A stretch of 64,000 nt of DNA from an uncultured Coriobacteriaceae bacterium (GCA_902778135.1 CACYWP010000006.1:49799-113798); one strand, 5' to 3'; shown: positions 8,053 through 17,271, counted from the stretch's first letter. Notes: generated by a model not told the origin, from the sequence alone. Translations and numbers: made by a program.

Positions 8053-9183
8053 ATGGCACTATCTACCAGCGAATTCAAGGGACGGTTCGGCTTCGGGGCG
8101 ATGAGGCTGCCGATGGTGGGCGGCGAGCCGGACTACGAGCTCTGCAACCAGATGTTCGACCGCTTCCTCGAGGCAGGCCTGAACTACTTCGACACCGCCC
8201 ACGTCTATCTGGGTGGCAAGAGCGAGGTCGCGCTGCGCGAGAGCCTCGTCAGGCGCCATCCGCGCGAGAGCTTCTTCCTCGTCGACAAGCTGACGCATGG
8301 CACCTTCCGCGACCCCGCCTCCATCCGCAAGGTCTTCCAGGACGAGCTGGACGCCTGTGGGGTCGAGTACTTCGACCTGCTGCTGGCCCACGCGGTCAAC
8401 CAGGCCCACTACGACATGTACACGCGTCAGGGCGTCTTCGAGACGGCGAAGGAGTTCGTGGCCGATGGACGTGCGCGCCACTTCGGCATCTCCTTCCATG
8501 ACGGGCCCGAGCTGCTGGACCGCATCCTCAACGAGCACCCCGAGATCGAGGCCGTTCAGCTGCAGGTCAACTACGAGGACTGGGAGAGCCCCGGCGTGCA
8601 GAGCCGCCGCGTGTACGAGGTCGCGACCGCCCATGGCGTGCCCGTCATCGTGATGGAGCCCTGCAAGGGTGGCCAGCTGGTCAACCTGCCCGACGTCGCC
8701 CAGGCCGCCCTCGACGCCGTCCCAAATCCCGAGGGGCTCTCGAACGCGGGCTTCGCGCTGCGCTTCTGCGCCACGCAGCCCAATGTCGCCATGGTCCTCT
8801 CGGGCATGAACGACATGGATCAGGTTGAGGACAACCTGCGTGCCATGGCAGGTGACCCCGCCCCGCTGACATCGGAGCAGCTGACGGGCCTCCGCAACGT
8901 GCACGAGGCGTTTGCCAGTCTGGGGATGATCGCCTGCACGGCATGCCACTACTGCACCGACGGATGCCCCAAGCGCATCATGATTCCCGAGCTGTTCAGC
9001 GACCTCAACACCAAGCGCGTATTCGGTGGCTGGAACCCCGGATGGTACTTCAACAACGTGCATACCGTCGAGGGACATGCCAAGCCCAGCGAGTGCATTC
9101 GCTGTGGCAAGTGCGAGCGCGCGTGTCCGCAAGGCCTGCCCATACGCCAGCTGCTGACCGAGGTTGCCGCAGAGTTCGAGTAG
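8053..9183 (+). CDS. Aldo/keto reductase fused to a 2[4Fe-4S] ferredoxin domain
   Basis: A 376-residue protein: an aldo/keto reductase barrel (residues 1-270; YFDTAHVYLGGKSE, Lys in LVDKLTHG, His in LLLAHAVN) followed by a C-terminal iron-sulfur module. Two Cys clusters are seen, CTACHYCTDGCP near residue 297 and CIRCGKCERACP near residue 350, each of the C-x2-C-x2-C-x3-C type that binds [4Fe-4S]. Such fusions are common in anaerobes and may link aldehyde reduction to ferredoxin. The ATG at 8053 follows AAGGAGAGGG; an in-frame upstream extension overlaps the previous gene and is rejected. Confidence 0.92.
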   Translation: MALSTSEFKGRFGFGAMRLPMVGGEPDYELCNQMFDRFLEAGLNYFDTAHVYLGGKSEVALRESLVRRHPRESFFLVDKLTHGTFRDPASIRKVFQDELDACGVEYFDLLLAHAVNQAHYDMYTRQGVFETAKEFVADGRARHFGISFHDGPELLDRILNEHPEIEAVQLQVNYEDWESPGVQSRRVYEVATAHGVPVIVMEPCKGGQLVNLPDVAQAALDAVPNPEGLSNAGFALRFCATQPNVAMVLSGMNDMDQVEDNLRAMAGDPAPLTSEQLTGLRNVHEAFASLGMIACTACHYCTDGCPKRIMIPELFSDLNTKRVFGGWNPGWYFNNVHTVEGHAKPSECIRCGKCERACPQGLPIRQLLTEVAAEFE

Positions 9184-9207
9184 GGGAGTGACGAAACCTC
9201 CCCTCGT

Positions 9208-9241
9208 CGCAGGCCGCCCGCACGACCGTGGGTGGCCTGCG
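9208..9241 (+). terminator. Stem-loop after the aldo/keto reductase gene
   Basis: CGCAGGCCGCCC pairs with GGGTGGCCTGCG (one G-T wobble) around a 10-base loop. There is no T run, so termination is only likely, not certain. Confidence 0.45.
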
Positions 9242-9305
9242 CTGTCGTTGCCGTGAGCCCCTTGGGGTAAGCTGGGTGCAACCGCAGCGAGAACGGGAGG
9301 TCGAG

Positions 9306-10007
9306 ATGGCAGGGTCCCTGGGATGGTCGGCAATCGACGGGCACACCTGGCGCTATGACGAGGCGGGGGTGCGCTTCTTCCTCGTGGCGGGAGACGAGCG
9401 TGCGGTGCTGCTGGACAGTGGCATGCAGACCCATGACGCCCGCGACCTGGCCCAGCAGGTCTGCGACCTGCCGCTGACGCTGGTCCACACGCACTGTGAC
9501 CGAGACCACGTGGGTAGCGACGGACAGTTCGACGAGGTGTGGCTGAGCCCCGCCGAGCTCGTGCACCCCCAGGCCCCGCACGACTTCGCGCGCGTCCACC
9601 CCCTCTGGGACGGTGACGTCATCGACCTTGGGGGACGCAAGCTGGAGGTCATCGACCTGCCGGGGCACACGCCAGGGTCGATCGCCCTCCTCGACCGCTC
9701 CTCGGGGATGCTCTTCTCCGGCGACCCCATCCAACGCGACGGTCGCATCTTCTGCTTCGGGCCGATGCGCTCGATGGCAGCCTACATCCACAGCCTGGAG
9801 CGGCTGCGTGCGCGCGCGGACGAGATAGCCTCCATCTGGCCATGCCATGCGACTTGCCCGGTTGGCGTCGACACCATCGACGAGCTCATCGAGGGGGCAA
9901 AGGCGGTCGAGCGCGACGAGGTTCCCTACGTCGAGGAGGAGATGCACGGTACGCCTGTCCGCGCCTATGACGTGGGGGTCTCGGTCCTGCTCTGTGACGT
10001 GCGATAG
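9306..10007 (+). CDS. MBL-fold metallo-hydrolase
   Basis: A 233-residue metallo-beta-lactamase-fold hydrolase. The metal motif is THCDRDHVGS (residues 62-71), an HxDxDH variant in which the usual second His is Asp; further ligands are in LPGHTPGSIALL and FSGDPIQRDG. Proteins of this kind hydrolyse thioesters, lactones or nucleotides; the substrate is unknown. A GGGAGG ribosome site precedes the ATG at 9306. Its gene is convergent with the sulfatase gene and probably monocistronic. Confidence 0.88.
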   Translation: MAGSLGWSAIDGHTWRYDEAGVRFFLVAGDERAVLLDSGMQTHDARDLAQQVCDLPLTLVHTHCDRDHVGSDGQFDEVWLSPAELVHPQAPHDFARVHPLWDGDVIDLGGRKLEVIDLPGHTPGSIALLDRSSGMLFSGDPIQRDGRIFCFGPMRSMAAYIHSLERLRARADEIASIWPCHATCPVGVDTIDELIEGAKAVERDEVPYVEEEMHGTPVRAYDVGVSVLLCDVR

Positions 10008-10060
10008 CCTCTCGGCCAGACTACGCCGATCGCGGCCGGGCCGTTGGCCTGAGGGTTCGC

Positions 10061-12016
10061 CTATACGCCGTTGGTCTCGGCGGCGAGGTCGTCCATGCGC
10101 ACGAACCTCGACCAGGCATCGAGGGTGACCAGCTTGCGCTCGTCGGGCTTGGTGGTGCCCTGCCACTCGGCGAAGACCTGCTCGCCCTTCTCCTCGTCGA
10201 CCTGCAGGTAGGCGGTTGCGCTGAGGTAGTTGAGGTCATCCCGGCGCAGCGTCAGCGGTGCCACGACCACGTAGTTGTTGGGATGGTTGGGGTTCTCGCG
10301 CCAGACCTCCATGTCGTAGGAGCTGACCTTCCCGGTGCGCGAGTCGGTCAGTTCGAGGCGCGCGGACTGGATGACCTCGTAGTTGATAAGGCCGAGACCG
10401 CTGACGACGAATCCCGTGTAGGTGGTGCCCTCGCCGTCGGTGTAGGTGCGATAGCGCAGGTAGGCCTTGTCGGCCACCATGTCGACCAGGTCTTCGCGCA
10501 GCGTCGCGTTGGAATAGCCGTTGAGGAACTCCGACTGGCGGTTGAGGGCCGCGCTGCAGTAGTCCAGACCGTACTGCTCCACGATCGTGGGACGGCTGGC
10601 GTAGAGGTCGGTGCCCAGCCCCAGGCGGTCGCCCTCGATGGTCGCACCCATCGCCGCCAGGGTGGTGGGGAACAGGTCCAGCGTCGAGAAGCTGCGCTCG
10701 GCCTCGGGATCCTCGGGCGTGGCGGCGCCGTTGAGGATGCAGGTGTAGGTGCGACGCTGGTAGTCGTCGGGGACGTCCTGGCAGAAGTCCTTGTCCATCG
10801 TCGTGTGGTCGCCATTGATGACGATGGTGGTGTTCTCGTAGAAGTCCTGCTGCTTCAGCCAGTCGACGAAGTCGGCCACCTGCCTGCTGCTGCAGGCCAT
10901 GACGTTGGCGTACTGGTCATCGCCGAACTCGTCGCCGCACAGGTCGCAGACGTAGCCGTCCTCGAAGTGGGTGTCGACCGTCAGCATCGTCAGGTTGAAT
11001 GGGGCGTCCCCCTGCGACATCTCGGTGACGATGTCGCGCGCCTTGGCGAACAGCCGCTCGTCCTCGAAGCCCCAGAACACGTGGTAGCCGGCGGGGATGT
11101 AGCCCTCGTCCAGTGCGCGGACGTAGTCGTAGATCTGGTACTCGCCGTGCTCCGTGAAGTACTCGTCGCGTGCGGCGAAGCTGGCATCGGAGCCCACCAG
11201 CAGGTACTGGTTGTATCCCTCGTCGGCGAGGATGTCGCCGAAGGTCGTCAGCCCGGGGAAGAAGTCGGTCAGCTCCGTGCCCATGTTGTTGCCATAGAAG
11301 GGCAGCTTGAGGGGCACGCCCGAGGTCTGGGCGAACATGCCGGCGATCGTCCAGCCGGTGCCGGGCAGCACCAGGCCGCCGTTGAGGGTGCCCTTCTTGC
11401 CCGAGAAGCACTCTCCCTCCGCGGCCAGCTGGGTCAGCTCGGGGATGACGTCGGTGGGGAAGGCTCCGCCGTGGCGCGGGTCGGAATAGGTCATCTCCAT
11501 CGACTCGAGATATATATAGATGATGTTGCGCTTCTGCTCGGGGAACTCGATGTCGACCTCGGTGGGGTCGACATAGTGGGCGCCGATGAAGTCCTCGTCG
11601 ACCATGTCGAGGTAGCTGGTGAGGCCCGTGCGCTCGGAGAAGTCCAGCAGGGCTCCCGCCAGCATGGCGATTGACAGCAGAGCCGCCAGGCCGGTGGCCA
11701 GGATGGTTGCGCCGCGGCCCCTGCGCGAGGTGATGCGCGAGGCTATGGTGATGAGGATGACGGTGCCGACGGCCAGCGGCAGGTAGTGGCCCAGGTAGTC
11801 CCAGACGACGGTCATGTCGGTGCCCTCGAGGGGGGCACGCAGGTGATAGAGCACCTCGTCCACCGACAGGGACTCCCAGGTGCGCGACAGCCAGGCGTCG
11901 AGGGACAACAGCACGGCGCCCAGGATGGTGAGCAGCCGTACGGCCCACCGAGCGAGCGTGCGTATCCTGCGAGACCAGGTACCTGATGGCTTGTGCTTGT
12001 GCTCTTTTTTACTCAT
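10061..12016 (-). CDS. LtaS-like membrane sulfatase / phosphoglycerol transferase
   Basis: A 651-residue membrane protein with about three N-terminal transmembrane helices (within residues 25-115) and a large extracellular alkaline-phosphatase-superfamily domain. Catalytic features match LtaS: the metal-binding Glu in IYIYLESMEMTY, the nucleophile Thr in GTGWTIAGMFAQTSG, and the Asp-His pair in VINGDHTTMD. It probably transfers glycerol phosphate to a lipid or glycan, for example lipoteichoic-acid-like polymer. The C-terminal 150 residues form an added beta-rich domain. I chose the ATG at 12016 (basic KKEHKHK start); an ATG at 12055 is possible. It is divergent from the ribosomal operon. Confidence 0.88.
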   Translation of the reverse strand: MSKKEHKHKPSGTWSRRIRTLARWAVRLLTILGAVLLSLDAWLSRTWESLSVDEVLYHLRAPLEGTDMTVVWDYLGHYLPLAVGTVILITIASRITSRRGRGATILATGLAALLSIAMLAGALLDFSERTGLTSYLDMVDEDFIGAHYVDPTEVDIEFPEQKRNIIYIYLESMEMTYSDPRHGGAFPTDVIPELTQLAAEGECFSGKKGTLNGGLVLPGTGWTIAGMFAQTSGVPLKLPFYGNNMGTELTDFFPGLTTFGDILADEGYNQYLLVGSDASFAARDEYFTEHGEYQIYDYVRALDEGYIPAGYHVFWGFEDERLFAKARDIVTEMSQGDAPFNLTMLTVDTHFEDGYVCDLCGDEFGDDQYANVMACSSRQVADFVDWLKQQDFYENTTIVINGDHTTMDKDFCQDVPDDYQRRTYTCILNGAATPEDPEAERSFSTLDLFPTTLAAMGATIEGDRLGLGTDLYASRPTIVEQYGLDYCSAALNRQSEFLNGYSNATLREDLVDMVADKAYLRYRTYTDGEGTTYTGFVVSGLGLINYEVIQSARLELTDSRTGKVSSYDMEVWRENPNHPNNYVVVAPLTLRRDDLNYLSATAYLQVDEEKGEQVFAEWQGTTKPDERKLVTLDAWSRFVRMDDLAAETNGV

Positions 12017-12215
12017 AGACACTAAATAATAGCGATATGCAGCGCAGAATGGCATGTCGTTACAAAGCCACTACATGACCGACAACCTGCGGTTGGCCGG
12101 GCTGGCCGGTCCCGCGGCCACCCCGTCGCGCACCTGCCGGCACGCCCTGGCCCATGCCCAAATGTGGACTTCCCACGTTGGGGAATCTGCGCTGGCATTC
12201 CGACCTGCGAAGGAA

Positions 12216-12221
12216 TATAGT
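12216..12221 (+). promoter_or_regulatory. -10 element of the candidate rplE operon promoter
   Basis: TATAGT lies 127 bases before the rplE start. The hexamer 17 bases upstream (TGGCAT, 12193-12198) is a poor -35. Since the operon begins here, a promoter is expected and this is the best match. Confidence 0.4.
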
Positions 12222-12275
12222 AAACACTTGCGTCTCTAGGTAGGGAGAGTTCTGTGCCTTGGGCGCGCAATGGCT

Positions 12276-12318
12276 CCCGGGCCGCCAACCCGGGTGGTGC
12301 CAGACCACGTTCTGGCAC
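12276..12318 (+). promoter_or_regulatory. Structured 5' leader of the ribosomal protein operon
   Basis: Two hairpins lie just before rplE: CCCGGG/CCCGGG (12276-12294, 7-base loop) and GTGCCAGA/TCTGGCAC (12297-12318, 6-base loop). A third pairing, GTGGT with ACCAC (12294-12298 and 12304-12308), excludes the second. Alternative structures ahead of L5 invite comparison with autoregulation of the E. coli spc operon by S8, which acts at the L5 gene; that this leader does the same is inference. Confidence 0.5.
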
Positions 12319-12347
12319 GTAAACCACCACGATTCAAAGGAGTAGAC

Positions 12348-12908
12348 ATGGCAGAGGAGAAGTACGTACCGCGTCTCAAGCAGCAGTACTACGCCACCGT
12401 GCGTGACGAGCTTCAGAAGAAGTTCGAGTACAAGAACGTGATGCAGATCCCCAAGATCGAGAAGATCGTCGTCAACATGGGCGTCGGCGAGGCCGCCCAG
12501 GATGCCAAGGCCATCGACGGTGCCGTCGCCGACCTGCGCACCATCACCGGCCAGCAGCCCATGGTCACCCACGCCCGCAAGTCCATCGCAACCTTCAAGC
12601 TGCGTGCCGGCATGGCCATCGGCGCCAAGGTCACCCTGCGTGGCGACCGCATGTGGGAGTTCCTCGACCGCCTGATCGCGACGGCCATCCCCCGTATCCG
12701 CGACTTCCGTGGCGTCAAGGCCACCAGCTTCGACGGCCATGGCAACTTCTCGATGGGCGTCACCGAGCAGCTGATTTTCCCCGAGATCGACTACGACAAG
12801 ATCGACCGCACCCGCGGCATGGACATCACCATCGTCACCACCGCGACCACCGACGAGGAGGGCAAGGCGCTGCTCGAGGCCTTCCACTTCCCGTTCAAGC
12901 GCAACTAG
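12348..12908 (+). CDS. rplE: 50S ribosomal protein L5
   Basis: Binds 5S rRNA and helps form the central protuberance. The 186-residue sequence begins with a typical [19 protein letters not shown] and keeps the L5 signature [18 protein letters not shown], plus the [24 protein letters not shown]-terminus. Normal length. The ATG has AAAGGAG nine bases upstream. Unusually it heads the cluster: L14 and L24, which nearly always precede L5, are absent upstream, where an opposite-strand sulfatase gene lies. Confidence 0.98.
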   Translation: MAEEKYVPRLKQQYYATVRDELQKKFEYKNVMQIPKIEKIVVNMGVGEAAQDAKAIDGAVADLRTITGQQPMVTHARKSIATFKLRAGMAIGAKVTLRGDRMWEFLDRLIATAIPRIRDFRGVKATSFDGHGNFSMGVTEQLIFPEIDYDKIDRTRGMDITIVTTATTDEEGKALLEAFHFPFKRN

Positions 12909-12930
12909 CGCATCTCACTTTTGGCAAGTA

Positions 12931-12953
12931 GCCCCCGGCGCAAGGGCGGGGGC
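12931..12953 (+). promoter_or_regulatory. Intercistronic hairpin between rplE and rpsN
   Basis: GCCCCCG pairs with CGGGGGC across a 9-base loop. There is no T run, so it is more likely an RNA processing or partial attenuation element than a full terminator. Confidence 0.35.
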
Positions 12954-12974
12954 CACGTATTTGAAGGAGGATTT

Positions 12975-13160
12975 GTGGCTAAGACATCGATGATCGTCAA
13001 GGCTAACCGCGAGCCGAAGTTCTCTACGCGCAAGCAGAACCGTTGCCAGCGTTGTGGGCGTCCCCACTCCGTCTATCGCAAGTTCGGCCTGTGCCGCGTG
13101 TGCTTCCGCGAGCTGGCGAGCAGGGGCGAGCTTCCTGGCGTCACCAAGGCAAGCTGGTAG
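12975..13160 (+). CDS. rpsN: 30S ribosomal protein S14, zinc-binding type (type Z)
   Basis: A 61-residue short S14 with the four zinc ligands in NRCQRCGRP and [12 protein letters not shown] (C-x2-C, then C-x2-C). This C+ form is the zinc-dependent one. Start is GTG at 12975, with the very strong ribosome site GAAGGAGG seven bases before it. It follows rplE as in standard spc operons. Confidence 0.97.
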   Translation: MAKTSMIVKANREPKFSTRKQNRCQRCGRPHSVYRKFGLCRVCFRELASRGELPGVTKASW

Positions 13161-13247
13161 GCCAGGGCACACGCGCCTAGGCGTCTGCGCTACGGGCGCA
13201 CACGAACCAGGCGCGCAGATTCATCACGAACGAAGGAGAAGCAAGGT

Positions 13248-13646
13248 ATGAAGGTTACCGATCCCATCGCTGACATGCTGACGCGCATCCGCAACGCAAA
13301 CTCAGCAGGCAAGGACGAGGTGTCCATGCCGTCGAGCAAGGTGCTCGTCGAGATTGCGCGCGTCTTCTACGAGGAGGGATACATCAAGGGCTACGAGGTC
13401 GAGGACACCAAGCCCCAGAAGACCCTCCACATCACCCTCAAGTATGGCCCCAAGCGCTCCAAGGTCATCCGCGGCATCCGTCGCATCTCCAAGCTGGGCC
13501 TGCGCATCTACTCTTCCGCCGCAGACCTGCCGCGCGTCCTGGGCGGCCTCGGCACTGCCGTCATCTCCACGTCCAAGGGCATGATGTGCGACCGCGATGC
13601 TCGCAAGCTCGGCATCGGCGGCGAGGTCATCTGCTACATCTGGTAA
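13248..13646 (+). CDS. rpsH: 30S ribosomal protein S8
   Basis: Primary 16S-binding protein and, in E. coli, repressor of the spc operon. The 132-residue protein has the N-terminal DPIADMLTRIRNAN motif and the C-terminal STSKGMMCDRDARKLGIGGEVICYIW signature region. AGGAG lies before the ATG. Normal length and position. Confidence 0.98.
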   Translation: MKVTDPIADMLTRIRNANSAGKDEVSMPSSKVLVEIARVFYEEGYIKGYEVEDTKPQKTLHITLKYGPKRSKVIRGIRRISKLGLRIYSSAADLPRVLGGLGTAVISTSKGMMCDRDARKLGIGGEVICYIW

Positions 13647-13675
13647 CTCGCGGCAGGAATAGATAGGAGGAGACA

Positions 13676-14260
13676 ATGTCTCGTATTGGTAAGCACCCTG
13701 TCCAGATTCCCGCCGGAGTCACTGTGACAGTCGATGGTACGCACGTTGCGGTCAAGGGACCCAAGGGCGAGCTGGAGCGCACGTTCTCCGAGCTGCTCGT
13801 CATCGAGAACGACGGCGAGCAGGTTATCGTCAAGATCCCGCGCACCCCTGGCACCGAGGACCTCTCCCACGAGGACTTCAAGCAGACCAAGTCCTACAAG
13901 GCGGCCAACGCCATGCAGGGCCTGACCCGCACGCTCATCCACAACATGGTCGTGGGCGTCTCCGAGGGCTTCGAGAAGAAGCTCGAGATGACCGGCGTCG
14001 GCTACCGCGCCACGCTGAAGGGCTCCGACCTCGAGCTCTCGCTGGGCTACTCGCACCCGATCCTGTACCCCGCGCCCGAGAACATCACCTTCGAGGTGCC
14101 TGACAACACCCACATCAACGTCAAGGGCATCTCCAAGGAGCAGGTCGGCCAGGTTGCCGCCGAGATTCGCGCCAAGCGTCCGCCCGAGCCGTACAAGGCC
14201 AAGGGCGTCCACTACGTCGGCGAGCACATCCGCAGGAAGCTCGGCAAGGCTGCCAAGTAA
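13676..14260 (+). CDS. rplF: 50S ribosomal protein L6
   Basis: Binds 23S rRNA near the factor-binding site. At 194 residues it is longer than the usual 175-180: the first repeat carries an extra acidic/basic stretch at about residues 50-70 (around PGTEDLSHEDFKQTKSYK). The rest is regular, with SRIGKHPVQIPAGV at the start and the C-terminal KRPPEPYKAKGVHY motif. A GGAGGAG site precedes the ATG. Confidence 0.97.
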   Translation: MSRIGKHPVQIPAGVTVTVDGTHVAVKGPKGELERTFSELLVIENDGEQVIVKIPRTPGTEDLSHEDFKQTKSYKAANAMQGLTRTLIHNMVVGVSEGFEKKLEMTGVGYRATLKGSDLELSLGYSHPILYPAPENITFEVPDNTHINVKGISKEQVGQVAAEIRAKRPPEPYKAKGVHYVGEHIRRKLGKAAK

Positions 14261-14323
14261 GCCCCGCCTGGCACATAGAAGACCATCACCCCGTCAGGTG
14301 GTGGCAATGGCAAAGGAGAAGCA

Positions 14324-14692
14324 ATGAACAAGTACAAGGCCAAGAAGGAGCAGCTCGAGCGCCGCAAGCGTCGCGTCCGCGCCAAGATCTTCGGCACCGC
14401 CGAGCGCCCACGCCTCAACGTGCGCCGCACCAACGCCCACATCTACGCCCAGGTCGTCAACGACTCCGAGGGCAGGACGCTGTGCTCCGCCTCCACGCTG
14501 GACCCGGAGTTCCGGGCCACCGGCAAGATTGGCTCCAACAAGGAAGCAGCCGAGTTCGTGGGCAAGCTCGTCGCCGAGCGCGCCCTTGAGAAGGGCATCA
14601 CCGAGGTCACGTTCGACCGTGGTGGCCACCTTTACCATGGCCGTGTGAAGGCCCTCGCCGATGGTGCCCGCGCCGCGGGCCTGAAGTTCTAG
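14324..14692 (+). CDS. rplR: 50S ribosomal protein L18
   Basis: 5S rRNA-binding protein, 122 residues. Contains [19 protein letters not shown] and the C-terminal [20 protein letters not shown] motif typical of L18. Spaced 63 bases after rplF with an AAAGGAG site. Confidence 0.98.
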   Translation: MNKYKAKKEQLERRKRRVRAKIFGTAERPRLNVRRTNAHIYAQVVNDSEGRTLCSASTLDPEFRATGKIGSNKEAAEFVGKLVAERALEKGITEVTFDRGGHLYHGRVKALADGARAAGLKF

Positions 14693-14704
14693 GAGGATAG
14701 TTTC

Positions 14705-15226
14705 ATGCCACGTGATCGTAAGCGTCAGAACGAGTCCGATCTTCAGGAGCGCGTCGTCTACATCCACCGCGTCTCCAAGGTCGTCAAGGGTGGCCGCCGC
14801 ATGAGCCTCGTCGCCCTCGTCGCCGTCGGCGACGGCAAGGGTAACGTCGGCCTCGGCATGGGCAAGTCCACCGAGGTGCCCCTGGCCATCCAGAAGGGCG
14901 TCGACGACGCCAAGAAGAACATGTTCCACGTCCCCGTGACCGAGAGCGGCTCGATTCCCCACCAGGTCGAGGGCCACTACGGTGCCGGCCGCGTGCTCAT
15001 CAAGCCGGCCGTCGAGGGTACCGGCGTCATCGCCGGCGGCCCCGTGCGCCCGCTGTTCGAGCTGGCTGGCATCACCAACGTGCTCTCCAAGTCGCTGGGC
15101 ACCAACAACGCCCTCAACATCATCAAGGCTGCTGCCGAGGGCCTGAAGGAGCTCTCCAGCCCCGAGGAGGCTGCCGAGCGTCGTGGCCTCACCGTTGCCG
15201 AGATGTTCAACGGGAAGGAGGCCTAA
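14705..15226 (+). CDS. rpsE: 30S ribosomal protein S5
   Basis: 173 residues with the N-terminal double-stranded RNA-binding S5 domain ([20 protein letters not shown]) and the C-terminal [19 protein letters not shown] signature. It contributes to decoding accuracy. Twelve bases after rplR with an AGGAGG site in the gap. Confidence 0.98.
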   Translation: MPRDRKRQNESDLQERVVYIHRVSKVVKGGRRMSLVALVAVGDGKGNVGLGMGKSTEVPLAIQKGVDDAKKNMFHVPVTESGSIPHQVEGHYGAGRVLIKPAVEGTGVIAGGPVRPLFELAGITNVLSKSLGTNNALNIIKAAAEGLKELSSPEEAAERRGLTVAEMFNGKEA

Positions 15227-15229
15227 CCG

Positions 15230-15415
15230 ATGGCTGACAAGCTCAGGATCAAGCTCGTGCGCAGCGCCACGACCAGCACCAAGAAGGACCAGACGGCCAC
15301 CGCACGCGCCCTCGGCCTTCACAAGGTCAACAGCGTCGTCGAGCAGCCGGACAACCCCAGCATTCGCGGGATGATCTTCAAGATCAAGCATCTCGTCGAA
15401 GTGGAAGAGATTTAG
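15230..15415 (+). CDS. rpmD: 50S ribosomal protein L30
   Basis: A 61-residue L30, with [19 protein letters not shown] at the start and the ferredoxin-like fold ending in [14 protein letters not shown]. It starts three bases after rpsE, so translation is coupled. Confidence 0.97.
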   Translation: MADKLRIKLVRSATTSTKKDQTATARALGLHKVNSVVEQPDNPSIRGMIFKIKHLVEVEEI

Positions 15416-15427
15416 GAGTCACCCATC

Positions 15428-15868
15428 ATGCAGCTCAACGATCTTCGTCCCGCGGAGGGCTCGACCAAGGCCCGCAAGCGCATCGGCCGCGGCAGCTCGT
15501 CCGGTCACGGCACCACCGCTGGCCGCGGCACCAAGGGCCAGCTTTCCCGTTCCGGTGGCGGCAAGGGCAAGGGCTTCGAGGGCGGCCAGCAGCCGCTCGC
15601 GATGCGTCTGCCGAAGCTCCCCGGCTTCAAGAACCGCAACCGCATCGAGTATGCGCCGGTCAACGTCTCCCGCCTCGAGAGCCTCTTCGAGGACGGCGAC
15701 ACCGTCGACACCGAGGCCCTGGTTGCCAAGGGCGTCATCAAGCACGACTACATCCCCGTCAAGGTCCTCGGTGACGGCGAGCTGACCAAGAAGCTCACCG
15801 TGTCCGTCGACAAGGTCTCCGCCTCTGCCAAGGCCAAGATTGAGGCGGCCGGAGGAAAGGTCGAGTAA
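15428..15868 (+). CDS. rplO: 50S ribosomal protein L15
   Basis: 146 residues. The Gly-rich, basic N-terminus ([21 protein letters not shown]) and the [16 protein letters not shown] stretch thread into 23S rRNA as in all L15 proteins. TTAGGAG lies just ahead of the ATG. It ends three bases before secY. Confidence 0.98.
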   Translation: MQLNDLRPAEGSTKARKRIGRGSSSGHGTTAGRGTKGQLSRSGGGKGKGFEGGQQPLAMRLPKLPGFKNRNRIEYAPVNVSRLESLFEDGDTVDTEALVAKGVIKHDYIPVKVLGDGELTKKLTVSVDKVSASAKAKIEAAGGKVE

Positions 15869-15871
15869 GCC

Positions 15872-17152
15872 GTGCTTAAGGGATTCGCAAACGCATTCCG
15901 CATCCCCGAGCTGAGGAAGAAGATCCTGATCACCCTCGCGATCTTGCTCCTCTACCGCTTCGGCGCCTATCTGCCTGCCCCGGGCATCCCGTTCTCGGAC
16001 ATGCTCGCGGCCTACCAGAACGCTGCGTCCACGAGCGGTGCGCTCGCGGTGCTCAACCTGTTCTCTGGCGGCGCGCTGTCGCGCGTGTCGGTGTTCTCGC
16101 TGGGCATCATGCCCTACATCACCTCGCAGATCATCCTGCAGATGATGCAGACCGTCATCCCCTCCCTTGGCGAGCTCGCCAAGGAGGGTGAGAGCGGCCA
16201 GCGCAAGCTCACCCAGTACACGCGTTATCTCACGGTTGCGCTTGCGACGATCAATGCCATCGGATACCTGTTCCTCTTCAAGAGCTACGGCATCAGCTTT
16301 GCCAACGTGGGCTTCTCCGAGGCGCTGGAGAACGTGATCATCGTGTTCGTGCTGGTGGTCGGTGCCATCATCATCATGTGGCTGGGCGAGGTCATCACCC
16401 AGCGCGGCATCGGCAACGGCATGTCGCTGATCATCTTCTGCAACATCATGAGCGGTCTTCCCACCGCCCTGATCTCCTCGGTGACGACCTCGAGCAATGG
16501 CATGATCCTGACGATCGTCACCTTCCTGGCGATCCTCGCCATCATCCCGCTGATCGTGTACATCGAGCGTGGACAGCGTCGCATTCCGGTCCAGTACGCC
16601 AAGCGCGTCGTGGGCCGCAGGATGATGGGTGGCCAGTCCACCTACCTGCCGATCAAGGTCAACACGGCGGGCGTCGTCCCCATCATCTTCGCAAGCGCGA
16701 TCCTGTATCTGCCGGCTCAGCTCGCGATCTTCTTCCCGCGTGTCGGTTGGATCCAGGCCTTTGCCAACGCCATCTCGACCGGCTGGCTCAACTGGATTCT
16801 CTCGGTGTTCTTCATCGTCTTCTTCGCGTACTTCTATACGTCGATGGTGTTCAACCCCGAGGAGACGGCCGACCAGCTGAAGAAGGCAGGCGGCTTCATC
16901 CCGGGTGTCCGTCCCGGCCGTGCCACTTCGGACTACATCCAGAGCGTGCTCAATCACATCACGCTTCCGGGTGCCGTATTCATGGCTGCCTTGGCGGTCA
17001 TCCCCTCCATCATCTTCACCTTCACCTCGAACCAGCTGATCCAGGCGTTCGGCGGCACTTCGGTTCTCATCATGGTTGGTGTCGCGATGGATACCATCTC
17101 CTCGCTGGAGAGCCAGCTGAAGATGCACAACTACGAGGGCTTCTTCAAGTAG
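15872..17152 (+). CDS. secY: Protein translocase subunit SecY
   Basis: Central pore of the Sec translocon, 426 residues with ten transmembrane helices. Signatures: GAYLPAPGIPF near residue 30, the plug region FNLFSGGAL-type segment (LNLFSGGALSRVSVFSLGIMPYI) and QRRIPVQYAKRVVGRRM in the large cytoplasmic loop. The start is GTG at 15872, three bases after rplO. It is the last gene before the terminator at 17177; the usual follower adk is displaced by about 1 kb. Confidence 0.98.
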   Translation: MLKGFANAFRIPELRKKILITLAILLLYRFGAYLPAPGIPFSDMLAAYQNAASTSGALAVLNLFSGGALSRVSVFSLGIMPYITSQIILQMMQTVIPSLGELAKEGESGQRKLTQYTRYLTVALATINAIGYLFLFKSYGISFANVGFSEALENVIIVFVLVVGAIIIMWLGEVITQRGIGNGMSLIIFCNIMSGLPTALISSVTTSSNGMILTIVTFLAILAIIPLIVYIERGQRRIPVQYAKRVVGRRMMGGQSTYLPIKVNTAGVVPIIFASAILYLPAQLAIFFPRVGWIQAFANAISTGWLNWILSVFFIVFFAYFYTSMVFNPEETADQLKKAGGFIPGVRPGRATSDYIQSVLNHITLPGAVFMAALAVIPSIIFTFTSNQLIQAFGGTSVLIMVGVAMDTISSLESQLKMHNYEGFFK

Positions 17153-17176
17153 TCTGCGCATCGTAACGTATCATGT

Positions 17177-17203
17177 GCGGGGGTCCTTCGGGACCCCCGC
17201 TTG
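17177..17203 (+). terminator. Terminator after secY
   Basis: GCGGGGGTCC and GGACCCCCGC form a perfect 10-bp stem closed by a TTCG tetraloop, followed by TTGCGTT. Clear intrinsic terminator that ends the spc operon. Confidence 0.85.
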
Positions 17204-17271
17204 CGTTCGGGAGGAAGCGGACCCCTTGCGTCGACTTGGATGGGGCCCAAAAGAAGGCTTTCTTCAATCGT

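Larger units (their letters stand above)
12017..12347. other. 331-base divergent region between sulfatase and rplE
   Basis: Holds the promoter and 5' leader of the ribosomal operon (described separately). Nothing like rplN or rplX, the usual neighbours of rplE, can be read on either strand. Confidence 0.6.
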
